Origin: Prevotella sp.
GTDB lineage: Bacteria > Bacteroidota > Bacteroidia > Bacteroidales > Bacteroidaceae
Assembly: GCA_017483185.1 (NCBI GenBank)
Contig: JAFULM010000035.1
Span: 1 to 58,482, forward strand
Reading direction: 5' to 3'
DNA: 58,482 nt
The notes beneath the pieces are model-generated. The model was not told the origin of the DNA. It worked only from the letters and a program-made list of their open reading frames with translations, and ran no database searches. Position 1 is the stretch's first letter; each line of letters begins with the position of its first letter. Below are positions 25,321-33,752 of the stretch, piece after piece. The translations under genes were made by a program, and so were the position numbers.

Positions 25321-27255
25321 TCATTCCATCAAGGCCTCCAATTCCTCGGAGAGCTTCTCCCACTTCTCCACTTCGGCGTCAAGAGCCTTTTTCGTGGAGG
25401 TATATTCGGTGATAAGTTCCATGTTTGACGCATTCTCCGGTTCACAAAGAATGGCGTCAAGCTCCTTCAGGCGTTTCTCCATGCGCTCGATGGCCTTCTC
25501 CGAGTCGGCCACAGCCTTCTCCGCCTTACGCACGCGCTTTTGCTGCTCCTTGTGTTCGGCATAGCTCTGCTTCGTCACGGCAGGACGCGGTTCCTCCTGC
25601 TTCTGTTCCGGGGCGGGCTGCTGACGGCTACCGAGCTGGTTGAGCGATTCGATGTTGCGACCACGCAGGAAGTCGTAGATGCCGCCGATATGCTCGCGCA
25701 CCCGTCCTCCGCCGAACTCATAGACCTTCGTGACGAGGCCGTCGAGGAACTCGCGGTCGTGGCTCACGACGATGGCCGTACCATCGAAAGCGCGTATCGC
25801 CTCCTTCAGGACGTCCTTTGACTGCATGTCGAGGTGGTTGGTCGGCTCGTCGAGGATAAGCAGATTGACCGGTTCGAGCAACAGACGGATCATCGCCAGA
25901 CGACTACGCTCGCCACCGCTGAGGACCTTGACCTTCTTGTCGGACGCCTCGCCGCCGAACATGAACGCACCGAGAATGTCGTTGATGCGCAGGCGTATCT
26001 CACCTTTGGCGACATTGTCGATGGTCTCGAAGACGGTAAGGTTTTCGTCAAGCATTTGCGCCTGATTCTGCGCGAAATAGCCTATCTGTATGTTATGGCC
26101 TATCTTGAGCATGCCGGTATATGGTATCTCTCCCATGATACACTTGACAAGCGTTGACTTTCCCTCGCCGTTCTTTCCCACGAAAGCCACTTTCTCGCCA
26201 CGCTTGATGGTGAGCGTGACGTGGTCGAAAACGGTATGATCGCCGTAATCCTTGCGCACTTCGTCGCAAATCACGGGATAGTCGCCGCTGCGCAGACATG
26301 GCGGGAACTTCAGACGCAGGGCCGAAGTGTCCACCTCGTCGATTTCGATGGGAACGATTTTCTCCAGCTGCTTGATGCGGCTCTGAACCTGAACGGCCTT
26401 CGTCGGCTTGTAGCGGAACTTCTCGATGAAGTCTTTCATGTCCGCAATCTCTTTCTGCTGGTTCTCGTATGCGCGGAGCTGCTGCTCGCGGCGTTCCTGA
26501 CGCAGCACGACATACTCGTCATATTTCACGCGGTAGTCGACCACACGGCCGCAGGAAATCTCCAGCGTACGGTTGGTCACATTATTTATAAAGGCACGGT
26601 CGTGGCTCACGAGCACCACCGCTCCCGACGACTGGGCGAGAAACTGCTCCAACCACTGTATGCTCTCGATGTCGAGGTGGTTGGTCGGCTCGTCAAGCAA
26701 CAGGACATCGGGACGCTGAAGGAGAATCTTGGCCAGCTCGATGCGCATACGCCATCCACCGCTGAACTCGCTCGTGGGACGCTCCAAATCCGTGCGCAGA
26801 AATCCCAGACCGCACAGCGTGCGTTCTATCTCCGCCTCGTAGCTCTCGGCTCCCATCATCATATAGCGTTCGTGCTCCTGCGTGAAACGCTGGACGAGTT
26901 CCATATATTCCTCACTTTCATAGTCGGTGCGCTCGGCCAACTGCCGCTCCATCTCGTCGATGCGCTCCTTGAGACGGGTGTTTCCGGCGAACGCCTTGCG
27001 CGTCTCTTCGCGCACGGTGGTGTCGTCCTGCAGACGCATGACCTGCGGCAAATAACCTATCGTCGTATCGTTGGGCACGGCAACCACACCGGCCGTCGGC
27101 TTCTGCATGCCGCAGAGTATTTTGAGCATGGTCGATTTGCCAGCTCCGTTCTTGCCCACAAGAGCAATGCGGTCACGCTGGTTTATCACAAAACTGACGT
27201 CGCTGAACAATGGCTTTATCCCGAATTCGACTTTAAGTCCTTCTACTGAAATCAT
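25321..27255 (-). CDS. ABC-F family ATPase (ribosome-associated)
   Basis: 644 residues with two ATP-binding cassettes and no membrane domain. Walker A occurs at about 34-42 (GKNGAGKST) and again near 350 (GKNGEGKST). The signature motifs are FSGGWRMRIELA and LSGGERSRLAM, and both cassettes have LLLDEPTNHLD or LILDEPTNHLD. The linker with conserved Arg/Lys residues and a C-terminal coiled coil (about 560-640) match the Uup/YheS-like ABC-F group that acts on stalled ribosomes. It is not a transporter. There is no reason to assign an antibiotic-resistance role. Confidence 0.92.
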   Translation of the reverse strand: MISVEGLKVEFGIKPLFSDVSFVINQRDRIALVGKNGAGKSTMLKILCGMQKPTAGVVAVPNDTTIGYLPQVMRLQDDTTVREETRKAFAGNTRLKERIDEMERQLAERTDYESEEYMELVQRFTQEHERYMMMGAESYEAEIERTLCGLGFLRTDLERPTSEFSGGWRMRIELAKILLQRPDVLLLDEPTNHLDIESIQWLEQFLAQSSGAVVLVSHDRAFINNVTNRTLEISCGRVVDYRVKYDEYVVLRQERREQQLRAYENQQKEIADMKDFIEKFRYKPTKAVQVQSRIKQLEKIVPIEIDEVDTSALRLKFPPCLRSGDYPVICDEVRKDYGDHTVFDHVTLTIKRGEKVAFVGKNGEGKSTLVKCIMGEIPYTGMLKIGHNIQIGYFAQNQAQMLDENLTVFETIDNVAKGEIRLRINDILGAFMFGGEASDKKVKVLSGGERSRLAMIRLLLEPVNLLILDEPTNHLDMQSKDVLKEAIRAFDGTAIVVSHDREFLDGLVTKVYEFGGGRVREHIGGIYDFLRGRNIESLNQLGSRQQPAPEQKQEEPRPAVTKQSYAEHKEQQKRVRKAEKAVADSEKAIERMEKRLKELDAILCEPENASNMELITEYTSTKKALDAEVEKWEKLSEELEALME

Positions 27256-27287
27256 CTACAATGCAATCAAATATGTGTATGAATGTG

Positions 27288-27295
27288 CAAAATTA
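27288..27295 (-). promoter_or_regulatory. -7 element of the ABC-F gene
   Basis: TAATTTTG on the minus strand, 33 bases before ATG 27255, fits TAnnTTTG. A TTG at the ideal -33 position was not found. Confidence 0.45.
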
Positions 27296-27427
27296 CTCCA
27301 TTTTTCCGATTAAAGCGAATAAATGTATCACAAAATGGAGAAAGGCGGCGTAAACAGGACTACCAGCGGAAAAACAAAGACGCCATTCCTTGGACTCATC
27401 CGGCAAATCTGAGAAAGTAATATGACT

Positions 27428-27529
27428 CATATTACCAACCAATATAACTCATATTACTTTGCAATATAACCTATATTGCAAAGAGAAACAGGCTATATTG
27501 GTCGGTAATATAGCCTGTTTCTCTTTGCA
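27428..27529 (-). terminator. Array of AT-rich palindromes after the transglutaminase-like gene
   Basis: The strongest unit is a perfect 23-bp stem (27477-27499 with 27507-27529, loop GGTCGGT). Beside it, GCAATATA/TATATTGC (27461-27479) forms another hairpin that shares bases with the first. ATATTACCAACCAATATA (27430-27447) is nearly the complement of the loop region TATATTGGTCGGTAATATA. The array lies just downstream of the stop at 27576 on the minus strand, so it likely ends that transcript. The remainder of the 320-base gap is plain AT-rich sequence. Confidence 0.6.
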
Positions 27530-27575
27530 GCACTGGCTGAACGGAAGTAACAGTCAGGGTATTTCTGACCACCTG

Positions 27576-29048
27576 TCACCGGTCAAGAAGTATGACGCGG
27601 GCAGCCTGATTGTCCATACCGGACATGGTCCGGCCCACACCGGCACCAATATATGTCGGGTCACAGACCGTGAAGCGACAGCCGGACAGTTCAATATAGT
27701 CTCCGGCGACGGTTTCACCAGGAAAACATACGGCAGTGGCCAGATGGCCGGGATAATAGACGAGGACGACATCAAGGCCGAGCAGGTCACGCACAAGACG
27801 GGAGAACAGTATGGAACGGTCCTCGCAGTCGCAATAAGGATAATGCAAAGTCTCCTCTGCAAAGAACGCGCGGTCATGTCCCCACACCTTCTCGTCATAT
27901 TCATAGACAAAGGCCGTCTGCACGAAATTAAGAAGCCGTTCGGCAGCTTCTTTCTTGTCCAACCCGGCAAGCTGTTCACGCAGCGGCGTATAAAGCATGC
28001 GCGCCACCTCCTCATCCATAGGGACATTGGCATATACGGCCCAACGGGTCATGACATTACGGTCCGTCTCCGACGCCGGATAGCTGTCATAGAAATCATT
28101 CAGGTTCTTATTGACGCTGACCTCAGCCTTTATTTCAGGATAACGTTCCGATTGAAGTTTCCGCACGGGAGTTTCCTCGCGGGCCAGTTTCGGCTGGCGG
28201 CGCATCTGCAACGAAAGTGACTGTTCTTTCGGAAAGGCGACATCACAGACTTCCATGCGGCGGACATTATCGTCCGTCGGATAATAGCGGGTGCCGCCGA
28301 TATCAAAGAAAGGACGGCTGTATATGGTGTGGTTGCTGCCATAGAGCAACACCAACCGTCCGTCAGTCCTTCCGAGGCGCATCCTGTAGCCTGACTGACA
28401 ATAGACGTATGCCGTCAGCATCACTGCCTCATCTCCATTGCCCATGCACGCCTCGGCCATTGTCTGCAGCAGCGAGAGGTAGGCCCAATCGGACAGTTCC
28501 ATCCTGACGCGCAGTTCAAGGCAATCACGCAGCAGATTGTCATACGCTTCACCGGCCATCTTTTCCCATGCAGAAGACAGGACGTCGTTGGACAATCCGC
28601 TAAGACGGAACCGGCAGTCATCGTCAAAGCGCACCTTGACGTCCGTGCCGTAGAACCGGAATGCCACACTTTTCTCCTCCTCCGTCACAGGCACCTCACG
28701 TATTGGAACCAACGGAAGAGGCTGCGGAGTGAGCACCGGCGGCTCAACAATATCGCGTATCGGAACGGGGCTGCTCTCCCGTAGCGGCACACGATGTTCT
28801 TCCTTTGGCATCACCACCGGCGGCACGGTCTCATCCTTGGGGCGCGGTATGGCCGACGAGGCTGTGAAAGTCTGCCACGCATGCTTCATGAATTCGGCAT
28901 AACGTCTGTTAGCTTCGACCCGAAACTCCGCATAACGGTCACCGGCTTGCTGCCGGAACTGACCGTACTGCTGTTTCAGACCGTTTCCCTGAGCAAGAGA
29001 TGAAGACGCAATGGACAGACACAGGGATATCAGGAATAAATGTTTCAT
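27576..29048 (-). CDS. Secreted transglutaminase-like cysteine protein
   Basis: 490 residues from ATG 29048, chosen because MKHLFLISLCLSIASSSLAQ is a signal peptide; the frame reaches 14 codons further. A charged YAEF-repeat segment (GDRYAEFRVEANRRYAEFM) and a Pro-rich linker precede the body. The C-terminal part has a transglutaminase/papain-like triad in order: Cys408 in YCDCEDRSILFSRL, His435 in YYPGHLATAV and Asp463 in TVCDPTYIGA. Such domains may act as proteases or cross-linkers. The exact reaction is unknown. It is downstream of the barrel and caspase genes on the same strand. Confidence 0.75.
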   Translation of the reverse strand: MKHLFLISLCLSIASSSLAQGNGLKQQYGQFRQQAGDRYAEFRVEANRRYAEFMKHAWQTFTASSAIPRPKDETVPPVVMPKEEHRVPLRESSPVPIRDIVEPPVLTPQPLPLVPIREVPVTEEEKSVAFRFYGTDVKVRFDDDCRFRLSGLSNDVLSSAWEKMAGEAYDNLLRDCLELRVRMELSDWAYLSLLQTMAEACMGNGDEAVMLTAYVYCQSGYRMRLGRTDGRLVLLYGSNHTIYSRPFFDIGGTRYYPTDDNVRRMEVCDVAFPKEQSLSLQMRRQPKLAREETPVRKLQSERYPEIKAEVSVNKNLNDFYDSYPASETDRNVMTRWAVYANVPMDEEVARMLYTPLREQLAGLDKKEAAERLLNFVQTAFVYEYDEKVWGHDRAFFAEETLHYPYCDCEDRSILFSRLVRDLLGLDVVLVYYPGHLATAVCFPGETVAGDYIELSGCRFTVCDPTYIGAGVGRTMSGMDNQAARVILLDR

Positions 29049-29145
29049 AGCATATAACGGTTTTATATAACGACAGTGACAATACAACAAAGACGGACTT
29101 GCTTATCCCTGAAACAAAATCCGTCTTTGCCGTTAATTGATTGGA

Positions 29146-29790
29146 TTAGAATTTATAACCTAAGGTCACATAAGCGGCTGCGTTCTTAACGTCTCCGCCA
29201 CCGGGCGCGAACTTCAGAAGACCGAGCTCATACTCTGCACCGAACACAAAGCGATGGAACTCAAAATCCACGCCGAGGTCAAGACCGGCATCAAAACGCT
29301 TTCCCGCCTCTTCGCCTTCATAAGACTTGAAGAGGTCCTCATCCCAGCTACCGCCTTCGTTGCCGTCACCATAAGACGAAGAGCCCTTGAAACGTCCGGA
29401 GATGGCGTATGCAAAATAAGGACCGGCCTTGAGCGCGAGATTCCAGCTGTCGTTGAGGTTGATGCGATAGGCGGCTACGATAGGCACCTGTATATAGAAT
29501 ACATCAAGTGTTTCCTTATAGGATTCACTGTAACCACCATATACTTCACCGAGGTCTTCACCATACTCTGCACCTTTCCATGCCAGTTCAAGAGAGGGCA
29601 TCAACGACCAGTTGGAAGACAGCGGCTTCTCTATTCCGACACCAATCTTGCCGACAAAATGGTTTTCCATACCCTCAACGTCACCATAGCATGTCGCGAA
29701 ACCGACACCGCCTTTGACGTTCCATGTAATCTGAGCTGACGCTGCGACAGCGAACATGGCCACACACAATAAACTAAATAGCTTTTTCAT
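29146..29790 (-). CDS. Outer-membrane beta-barrel protein
   Basis: 214 residues. The signal peptide MKKLFSLLCVAMFAVAASAQ is followed by alternating strands (ITWNVKGGVGFATCYGD, WSLMPSLELAWKGAEYG, YIQVPIVAAYRINL, FHRFVFGAEYELGLL) and a C-terminal YVTLGYKF that ends in Phe, typical of small eight-strand porin-like proteins of Bacteroidota. Function unknown; these often support envelope integrity. It lies 97 bases before the transglutaminase-like start and 81 bases after the caspase gene, so it could share their transcript. Confidence 0.85.
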   Translation of the reverse strand: MKKLFSLLCVAMFAVAASAQITWNVKGGVGFATCYGDVEGMENHFVGKIGVGIEKPLSSNWSLMPSLELAWKGAEYGEDLGEVYGGYSESYKETLDVFYIQVPIVAAYRINLNDSWNLALKAGPYFAYAISGRFKGSSSYGDGNEGGSWDEDLFKSYEGEEAGKRFDAGLDLGVDFEFHRFVFGAEYELGLLKFAPGGGDVKNAAAYVTLGYKF

Positions 29791-29871
29791 AACTTTGATT
29801 TTAAATTAATGAATAAATTAATATGAATTAAAAAGAATATTATTCTCTCCGAATAAGAACAGTGCCGCTGC

Positions 29872-31512
29872 TCAGAAATGCTGTTCCTTCCACTTTGCCT
29901 TCATTCCTGCCGACACATTTACCGACGGCGTCTGCAACTTGTCGTTCTCCAGCATGGAGTTTTTCTTCACCTCCGACGACACGGTTGAGAATAATTCACC
30001 GAACGAGACCTTGCCCTTTGTCTCCTTGAGTTTGTTCAACAAAAAGTAGGTGAACATGCCATGACGCTTTTCCTGATAGGCCAGAGCCGTCTCGTCATCT
30101 GATGCAGCCGTGAAGACAACGATATTTCCGCTCAGGACTTCCTCCTTCGGCTTGATGGCTATACCTCGGGCCGCCACAAGCGCCTGTCCGCTGCCACGCT
30201 TGACACCGCTGAAACAGGCGTCGAGCAACACCGTGACGCTCTGTGTCTTCAGTTTACCCAGACGTCCGTAGAAATCGCTGAGTTTGAAACACGTGGTGAT
30301 GTCCTTCGGAAATCCGTCCGTAGGAATGAGATAAGCAGTCTTGTCCTTCTCATCCGGCATACCGTGGCCGGCATAATAAAGGAGCATCTTCGACTTCCCT
30401 TCAGTCACGTTGGCCATCGTCTCCATCCAGTTAAGGGCGCGCTTTATATCGGTATAGGATGCGTTGATAAATGTCTTTATCTGTTTTTCCGGTATGCCGA
30501 GAGTCTTTATACAGTACTCCCGGAAAACCTCTCCGTCCCTTTGGGCGAATTCCACTTCAGGCACATCCTCATACTTTTCGTTGGCTATGATCACACAATA
30601 CATATCCCGATTCTTGTCCGTGGCAATCACCGGAATATCCATGTCCACGTCAACAGGAGGCAGAGCCGGTACGGCGGGTTCAACAGCCGGCCGGGACTCA
30701 ACGGCGGCCGCCACCTCCTTCGAGCCGGAGGCGTCTTTACCCAATCCGATCTTGCCAAGCAGTTTTCCCATCACACTTTTCTTCGGCTTGGGCGTTTCGG
30801 CTGCCAGTTCCGCGTTTTTGCGTAACCGTTCGGCCTCCTTTCTGGCCAGCTCAGCATCTTCCGCGGCCTTCTTGGCCTCTGCCTTGGCGATGGCCAGCTT
30901 GTCATATTCAGCCTTCATCTGCATTTGCAACTGCTGTTGCTGTTCCTTCACGGCAGCCTTGGCGGCCTTGGCTTCTGCCTTTGCCTGTCTGGCAGCTTCC
31001 TCCTCAGCCCGCTTGCGGTCGGCCTCAACGGCATGACTATTTGCGGCTATCAACTCTCCGCCGGCTTTAGGATAATGCTCCAGCCCCTGACGTATGGCGT
31101 TCTCGTCAAACGTCGACGGCATGGTCAAGGTCATCATGCTGTTGTCACGGAAAGCGTTCTTCCCGATATACTTTATCGACGGCGGCAGCGATACGGTCTG
31201 GAGCTTACGGAATTCGTTGAAGCAGAATTTGTCAAGAGACTCTATTCCGTCCTCCAGCGTGAGGTTGACCGTCAGATAGTTGACACCGTTAAGGAACGTA
31301 CTGACCTGCTTCACCGGATAGTCCGTGCCCTTATATGTCACCGTAGCGGGTATGGTCACATCCATCGCCTTTACACTGAATCCAGTGACACAGACGCTGT
31401 TGCCCATCAGCTTGCACTTGAATTGCACGCCCTTATAGACAAACTCGAAACGCTGCGCCATGACCACGGCGGCCATAAGGCAGCAGATTATTGACAGTGC
31501 TGTCCTTTTCAT
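29872..31512 (-). CDS. Secreted caspase-family (C14) protein with leucine-rich and coiled-coil regions
   Basis: 546 residues. A signal peptide (to about residue 20) is followed by a BspA-type leucine-rich block (about 50-145: VTIPATVTYKGTDYPVKQV, LQTVSLPPSIKYIGKNAF). Next is an Ala/Glu/Lys coiled coil (160-240), and then a caspase fold (about 300-545). The dyad is His383 in LLYYAGHG and Cys433 in LLDACFSG, both in standard context, so an active endopeptidase is expected. Secretion of a caspase-like enzyme to the envelope is less common than cytoplasmic forms. Its start overlaps the DUF4384 gene stop by four bases, so the two are coupled. Substrates are unknown. Confidence 0.9.
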   Translation of the reverse strand: MKRTALSIICCLMAAVVMAQRFEFVYKGVQFKCKLMGNSVCVTGFSVKAMDVTIPATVTYKGTDYPVKQVSTFLNGVNYLTVNLTLEDGIESLDKFCFNEFRKLQTVSLPPSIKYIGKNAFRDNSMMTLTMPSTFDENAIRQGLEHYPKAGGELIAANSHAVEADRKRAEEEAARQAKAEAKAAKAAVKEQQQQLQMQMKAEYDKLAIAKAEAKKAAEDAELARKEAERLRKNAELAAETPKPKKSVMGKLLGKIGLGKDASGSKEVAAAVESRPAVEPAVPALPPVDVDMDIPVIATDKNRDMYCVIIANEKYEDVPEVEFAQRDGEVFREYCIKTLGIPEKQIKTFINASYTDIKRALNWMETMANVTEGKSKMLLYYAGHGMPDEKDKTAYLIPTDGFPKDITTCFKLSDFYGRLGKLKTQSVTVLLDACFSGVKRGSGQALVAARGIAIKPKEEVLSGNIVVFTAASDDETALAYQEKRHGMFTYFLLNKLKETKGKVSFGELFSTVSSEVKKNSMLENDKLQTPSVNVSAGMKAKWKEQHF

Positions 31513-32378
31513 TGTTGTTTTGATATAATTAAAGGTTTCATTATTGTTTGCATTTCCTTGTCATGCTTACGGCATCGTGTCAGCCATGACTGGAAATCGG
31601 CGTAAGCCAGCTGCCGTGGCAGTGTCTCGGCGGCACTGCTATCCACGGCCTTGGCAAACGATTGAGGCGAGAAGACCACGTAAATCTGGTTGTGTTCCGA
31701 CGCCCGCGAGCACGTCAGGGTGTATTCGTCCACGTATTCCTGTTCCCGTTCAGGTGCTTCCCGGGTATGGAAAAAGAGATAGCGGCGGTTGGCCTCAACC
31801 TTGTATATGCCGTCCGTCTGACTGCGGTATGGCAACAGACAATAGGCATTGCGCTCCGCATCAATCAGGTAGACGGCGAGAAAACCGCTCACGGGCGACA
31901 CAAACGACAGATACATGTCGTCTCCGTCACGGAACTCGTCCGCTTCAAACTTGTCTTCCGTACCGTTGCGCAACACGCAGGCCTTGATGTCCACACGGGC
32001 GGAGACAATCTCCCGAGCCTTACCCCGCACACGGACACGAACCACGAGCATGCCCTGCTCGTATGATATGTCATATTCCGGCTCACCCTCCGTCTCTATC
32101 CATTCTCCCTTGACCTCACTACCGCCGATGGACAGGAAGTCTATGTCAGACCGGCCGTTACGGTTCTCCATACGTGTGGCATTGGTCTGACTGACAATCG
32201 TTCCGAACTCGTCGGCCAGAGCCTGTATCTTCGCCCGGTCGAGAGCCGTGCGCCGAGCCTCCTCCAGACTGACGTTCTCTGGTGCATGATAGGTGTATTC
32301 ACCCTCCACCGCCTTCATCTTCTGGGAGAAGACGGGGATGGTGAATAACAGGAAAAAATATAAAAAAGTATGCTTCAT
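31509..32378 (-). CDS. DUF4384-domain secreted protein, caspase partner
   Basis: 289 residues from ATG 32378, the start of a signal peptide (MKHTFLYFFLLFTIPVFSQ); 50 upstream codons in frame are rejected. The N-terminal half (about 30-145: SLEEARRTALDRAKIQALADEFG) resembles the flavoprotein-like/LPP20-type ARRxAxxxAK pattern found in envelope proteins. The second half (DGDDMYLSFVSPVSGFLAVYLID..YCLLPY) is a DUF4384 domain, which often occurs in or beside bacterial caspases. Coupled to the caspase gene by a four-base overlap. It may present or regulate the caspase, which is inference. Confidence 0.75.
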   Translation of the reverse strand: MKHTFLYFFLLFTIPVFSQKMKAVEGEYTYHAPENVSLEEARRTALDRAKIQALADEFGTIVSQTNATRMENRNGRSDIDFLSIGGSEVKGEWIETEGEPEYDISYEQGMLVVRVRVRGKAREIVSARVDIKACVLRNGTEDKFEADEFRDGDDMYLSFVSPVSGFLAVYLIDAERNAYCLLPYRSQTDGIYKVEANRRYLFFHTREAPEREQEYVDEYTLTCSRASEHNQIYVVFSPQSFAKAVDSSAAETLPRQLAYADFQSWLTRCRKHDKEMQTIMKPLIISKQQ

Positions 32379-32424
32379 GTCCACGACACAGGTTACAATC
32401 CGTGATGATCCGTTGCGCCGGAGA

Positions 32425-33099
32425 TTACCATCCCAACAGCTCGTCCAACTTCTGATGCAGTCCGTCGCCCTTTTCTTCCAGCTGTTCGTAGACGGCTTTC
32501 TTGGCTGCAGCCTTTGCCATGTTGCCATTGTAGGCTATGCGCACAAGGACCTCCTTGTTCTTGTTAGGCTTGACACGGTACAGTTCCATGACGGTGATGG
32601 TACGTCCGATGCTCTGCGAAATGAGGTTCTTGGCCGCCATGATGCTCTGGGTGACTGATGCGGCTTGCTCTGCCGCCAGCTGTTTGTTGGACACGGTGTT
32701 TTCCACCAGTGCCGTTATTTCTGTCTGAATCTGTCCCGCAAGATTCTGCTTGGCAAGCTCCAGGGCCTGCATCTTGGCTGCGTCATAATTCTCGGCGATG
32801 CTGATAGCCTCACCCATGAGATACTTCGGATACATGTCTTCATCATATTCCATCTGCATCATGTATGACCTGTCAAGTTGCTTGACCAGTGGCAACGCTC
32901 CGGGAGCAGACTGCCAACCCTCTTTCTCCAATTTCTTGGCTTCCTTGCGCGATGTCTTTGAAGCCTTTTCGTTCAATTCCGCCTTTGAGGCTTTAGCCAT
33001 TTCGCGACGTTCCTTAATCTGTTCCTTTGAGATTTGGGCTGATGCTGCGGTAAACACACCTGCCAGCATAAGCGTCAGAAGACATTTGGCTGCTTTCAT
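32425..33099 (-). CDS. LPP20-like secreted protein
   Basis: 224 residues. The signal peptide MKAAKCLLTLMLAGVFTAASA is followed by a highly charged Lys/Glu segment (SKEQIKERREMAKASKAELN) and then an LPP20-type domain (about 100-215: AMQALELAKQNLAGQIQTEI.., VLVRIAYNGNMAKAAAKKA). There is no lipobox Cys. It is the first gene of the LPP20-DUF4384-caspase set, 46 bases before the next start. Function unknown. The upstream 400 bases carry a promoter and a structured, terminated RNA, so expression may be attenuated. Confidence 0.75.
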   Translation of the reverse strand: MKAAKCLLTLMLAGVFTAASAQISKEQIKERREMAKASKAELNEKASKTSRKEAKKLEKEGWQSAPGALPLVKQLDRSYMMQMEYDEDMYPKYLMGEAISIAENYDAAKMQALELAKQNLAGQIQTEITALVENTVSNKQLAAEQAASVTQSIMAAKNLISQSIGRTITVMELYRVKPNKNKEVLVRIAYNGNMAKAAAKKAVYEQLEEKGDGLHQKLDELLGW

Positions 33100-33181
33100 A
33101 TTATTACATTATTAATGTATGTCCGCAGCTCCCGAACCGGACGGTTCCTCTTCCGTATTTTTGATTTGGAGGCCATATAAT

Positions 33182-33510
33182 AAAAAAAGCGCGGGAACTG
33201 CACCTGTCACTTATCCCGCATACTGGGCCTCGCAATTGCCTTTGGTCAAGGATAAGCAACTGCAGAGGCCCACGCCGATATGTATATATGTGCCACACCA
33301 TGCACCCGCATGAAATCATACGGACACAATAATGGCTGTATATAACACACCCATGAACATCTACTGCTGCATTATCGTGTGACCGTCTTTTGAAGTTGCG
33401 AGTTTCAGTATGCCACAGATAAAACGTCAAGTAAACGTCTTCTTCTATATATAGCACATCCCCACCCTTCATTCCCGGCATATTCTATCCGAGAATATCG
33501 GCGTAGGTTT
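33182..33510 (-). ncRNA. Candidate structured RNA with own promoter and terminator
   Basis: On the minus strand a consensus promoter (33517-33546) predicts a transcript starting near 33510. Its 5' end CCTACGCCGATAT (33495-33507) pairs over 13 bp, with one G-U, to 33269-33281. Inside are an 11-bp helix (33370-33380 with 33324-33334, one G-U) and a CCGTATG/CATGCGG hairpin. Then come a GGGCCTC/GAGGCCC hairpin (33225-33231 with 33265-33271) and a terminator stem (33214-33219 with 33191-33197) followed by seven T (33182-33188). Three bases are shared by the closing stem and the next hairpin, so they could switch. No tmRNA, RNase P, SRP or 6S signature was recognised. It may be a free RNA or an attenuator of the LPP20 gene 80 bases downstream. 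Confidence 0.6.
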
Positions 33511-33516
33511 GCGTTG

Positions 33517-33546
33517 CAAATATACGAAAAAGTTTTAAATATACAA
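33517..33546 (-). promoter_or_regulatory. Consensus promoter of the candidate RNA
   Basis: TATATTTG (33517-33524) and TTG within a T-run (33544-33546), 19 bases apart, are an excellent Bacteroidota promoter on the minus strand. No annotated gene starts within 400 bases of it. The rest of the gap up to the AraC gene stop (33547-33752) is AT-rich, and nothing was recognised in it. Confidence 0.75.
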
Positions 33547-33752
33547 AAAAACGTTGTAAAATTCTTCCAACATCCGACATTAATGACGGACAAATGACGA
33601 ACAGGGAAAAAGGAACGATGTCCATATCAACCGTCGACAGCACAAAAAAATTCCATAACAGAAATGCCGATACCAGCTCGTGAAGAAACGGTATCGGCAT
33701 TTTTGTCATGAAATCAACATTCAGGAAAAAGCCGGCGGGACAGCCGCAAGCA

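Noticed and set aside
25321-27255. Antibiotic-resistance ABC-F gene
   Set aside because: The sequence fits housekeeping Uup/YheS-like members, and no resistance-type context or leader attenuator is seen.
33104-33481. 125-codon minus-strand frame across the candidate RNA
   Set aside because: It runs through the predicted terminator and has no recognisable protein features; the helices explain the region better.
33182-33510. tmRNA, RNase P RNA, SRP RNA or 6S RNA
   Set aside because: None of the sequence signatures that I can recall for these RNAs is visible, and the length does not suit 6S or SRP RNA. A covariance search could overturn this.
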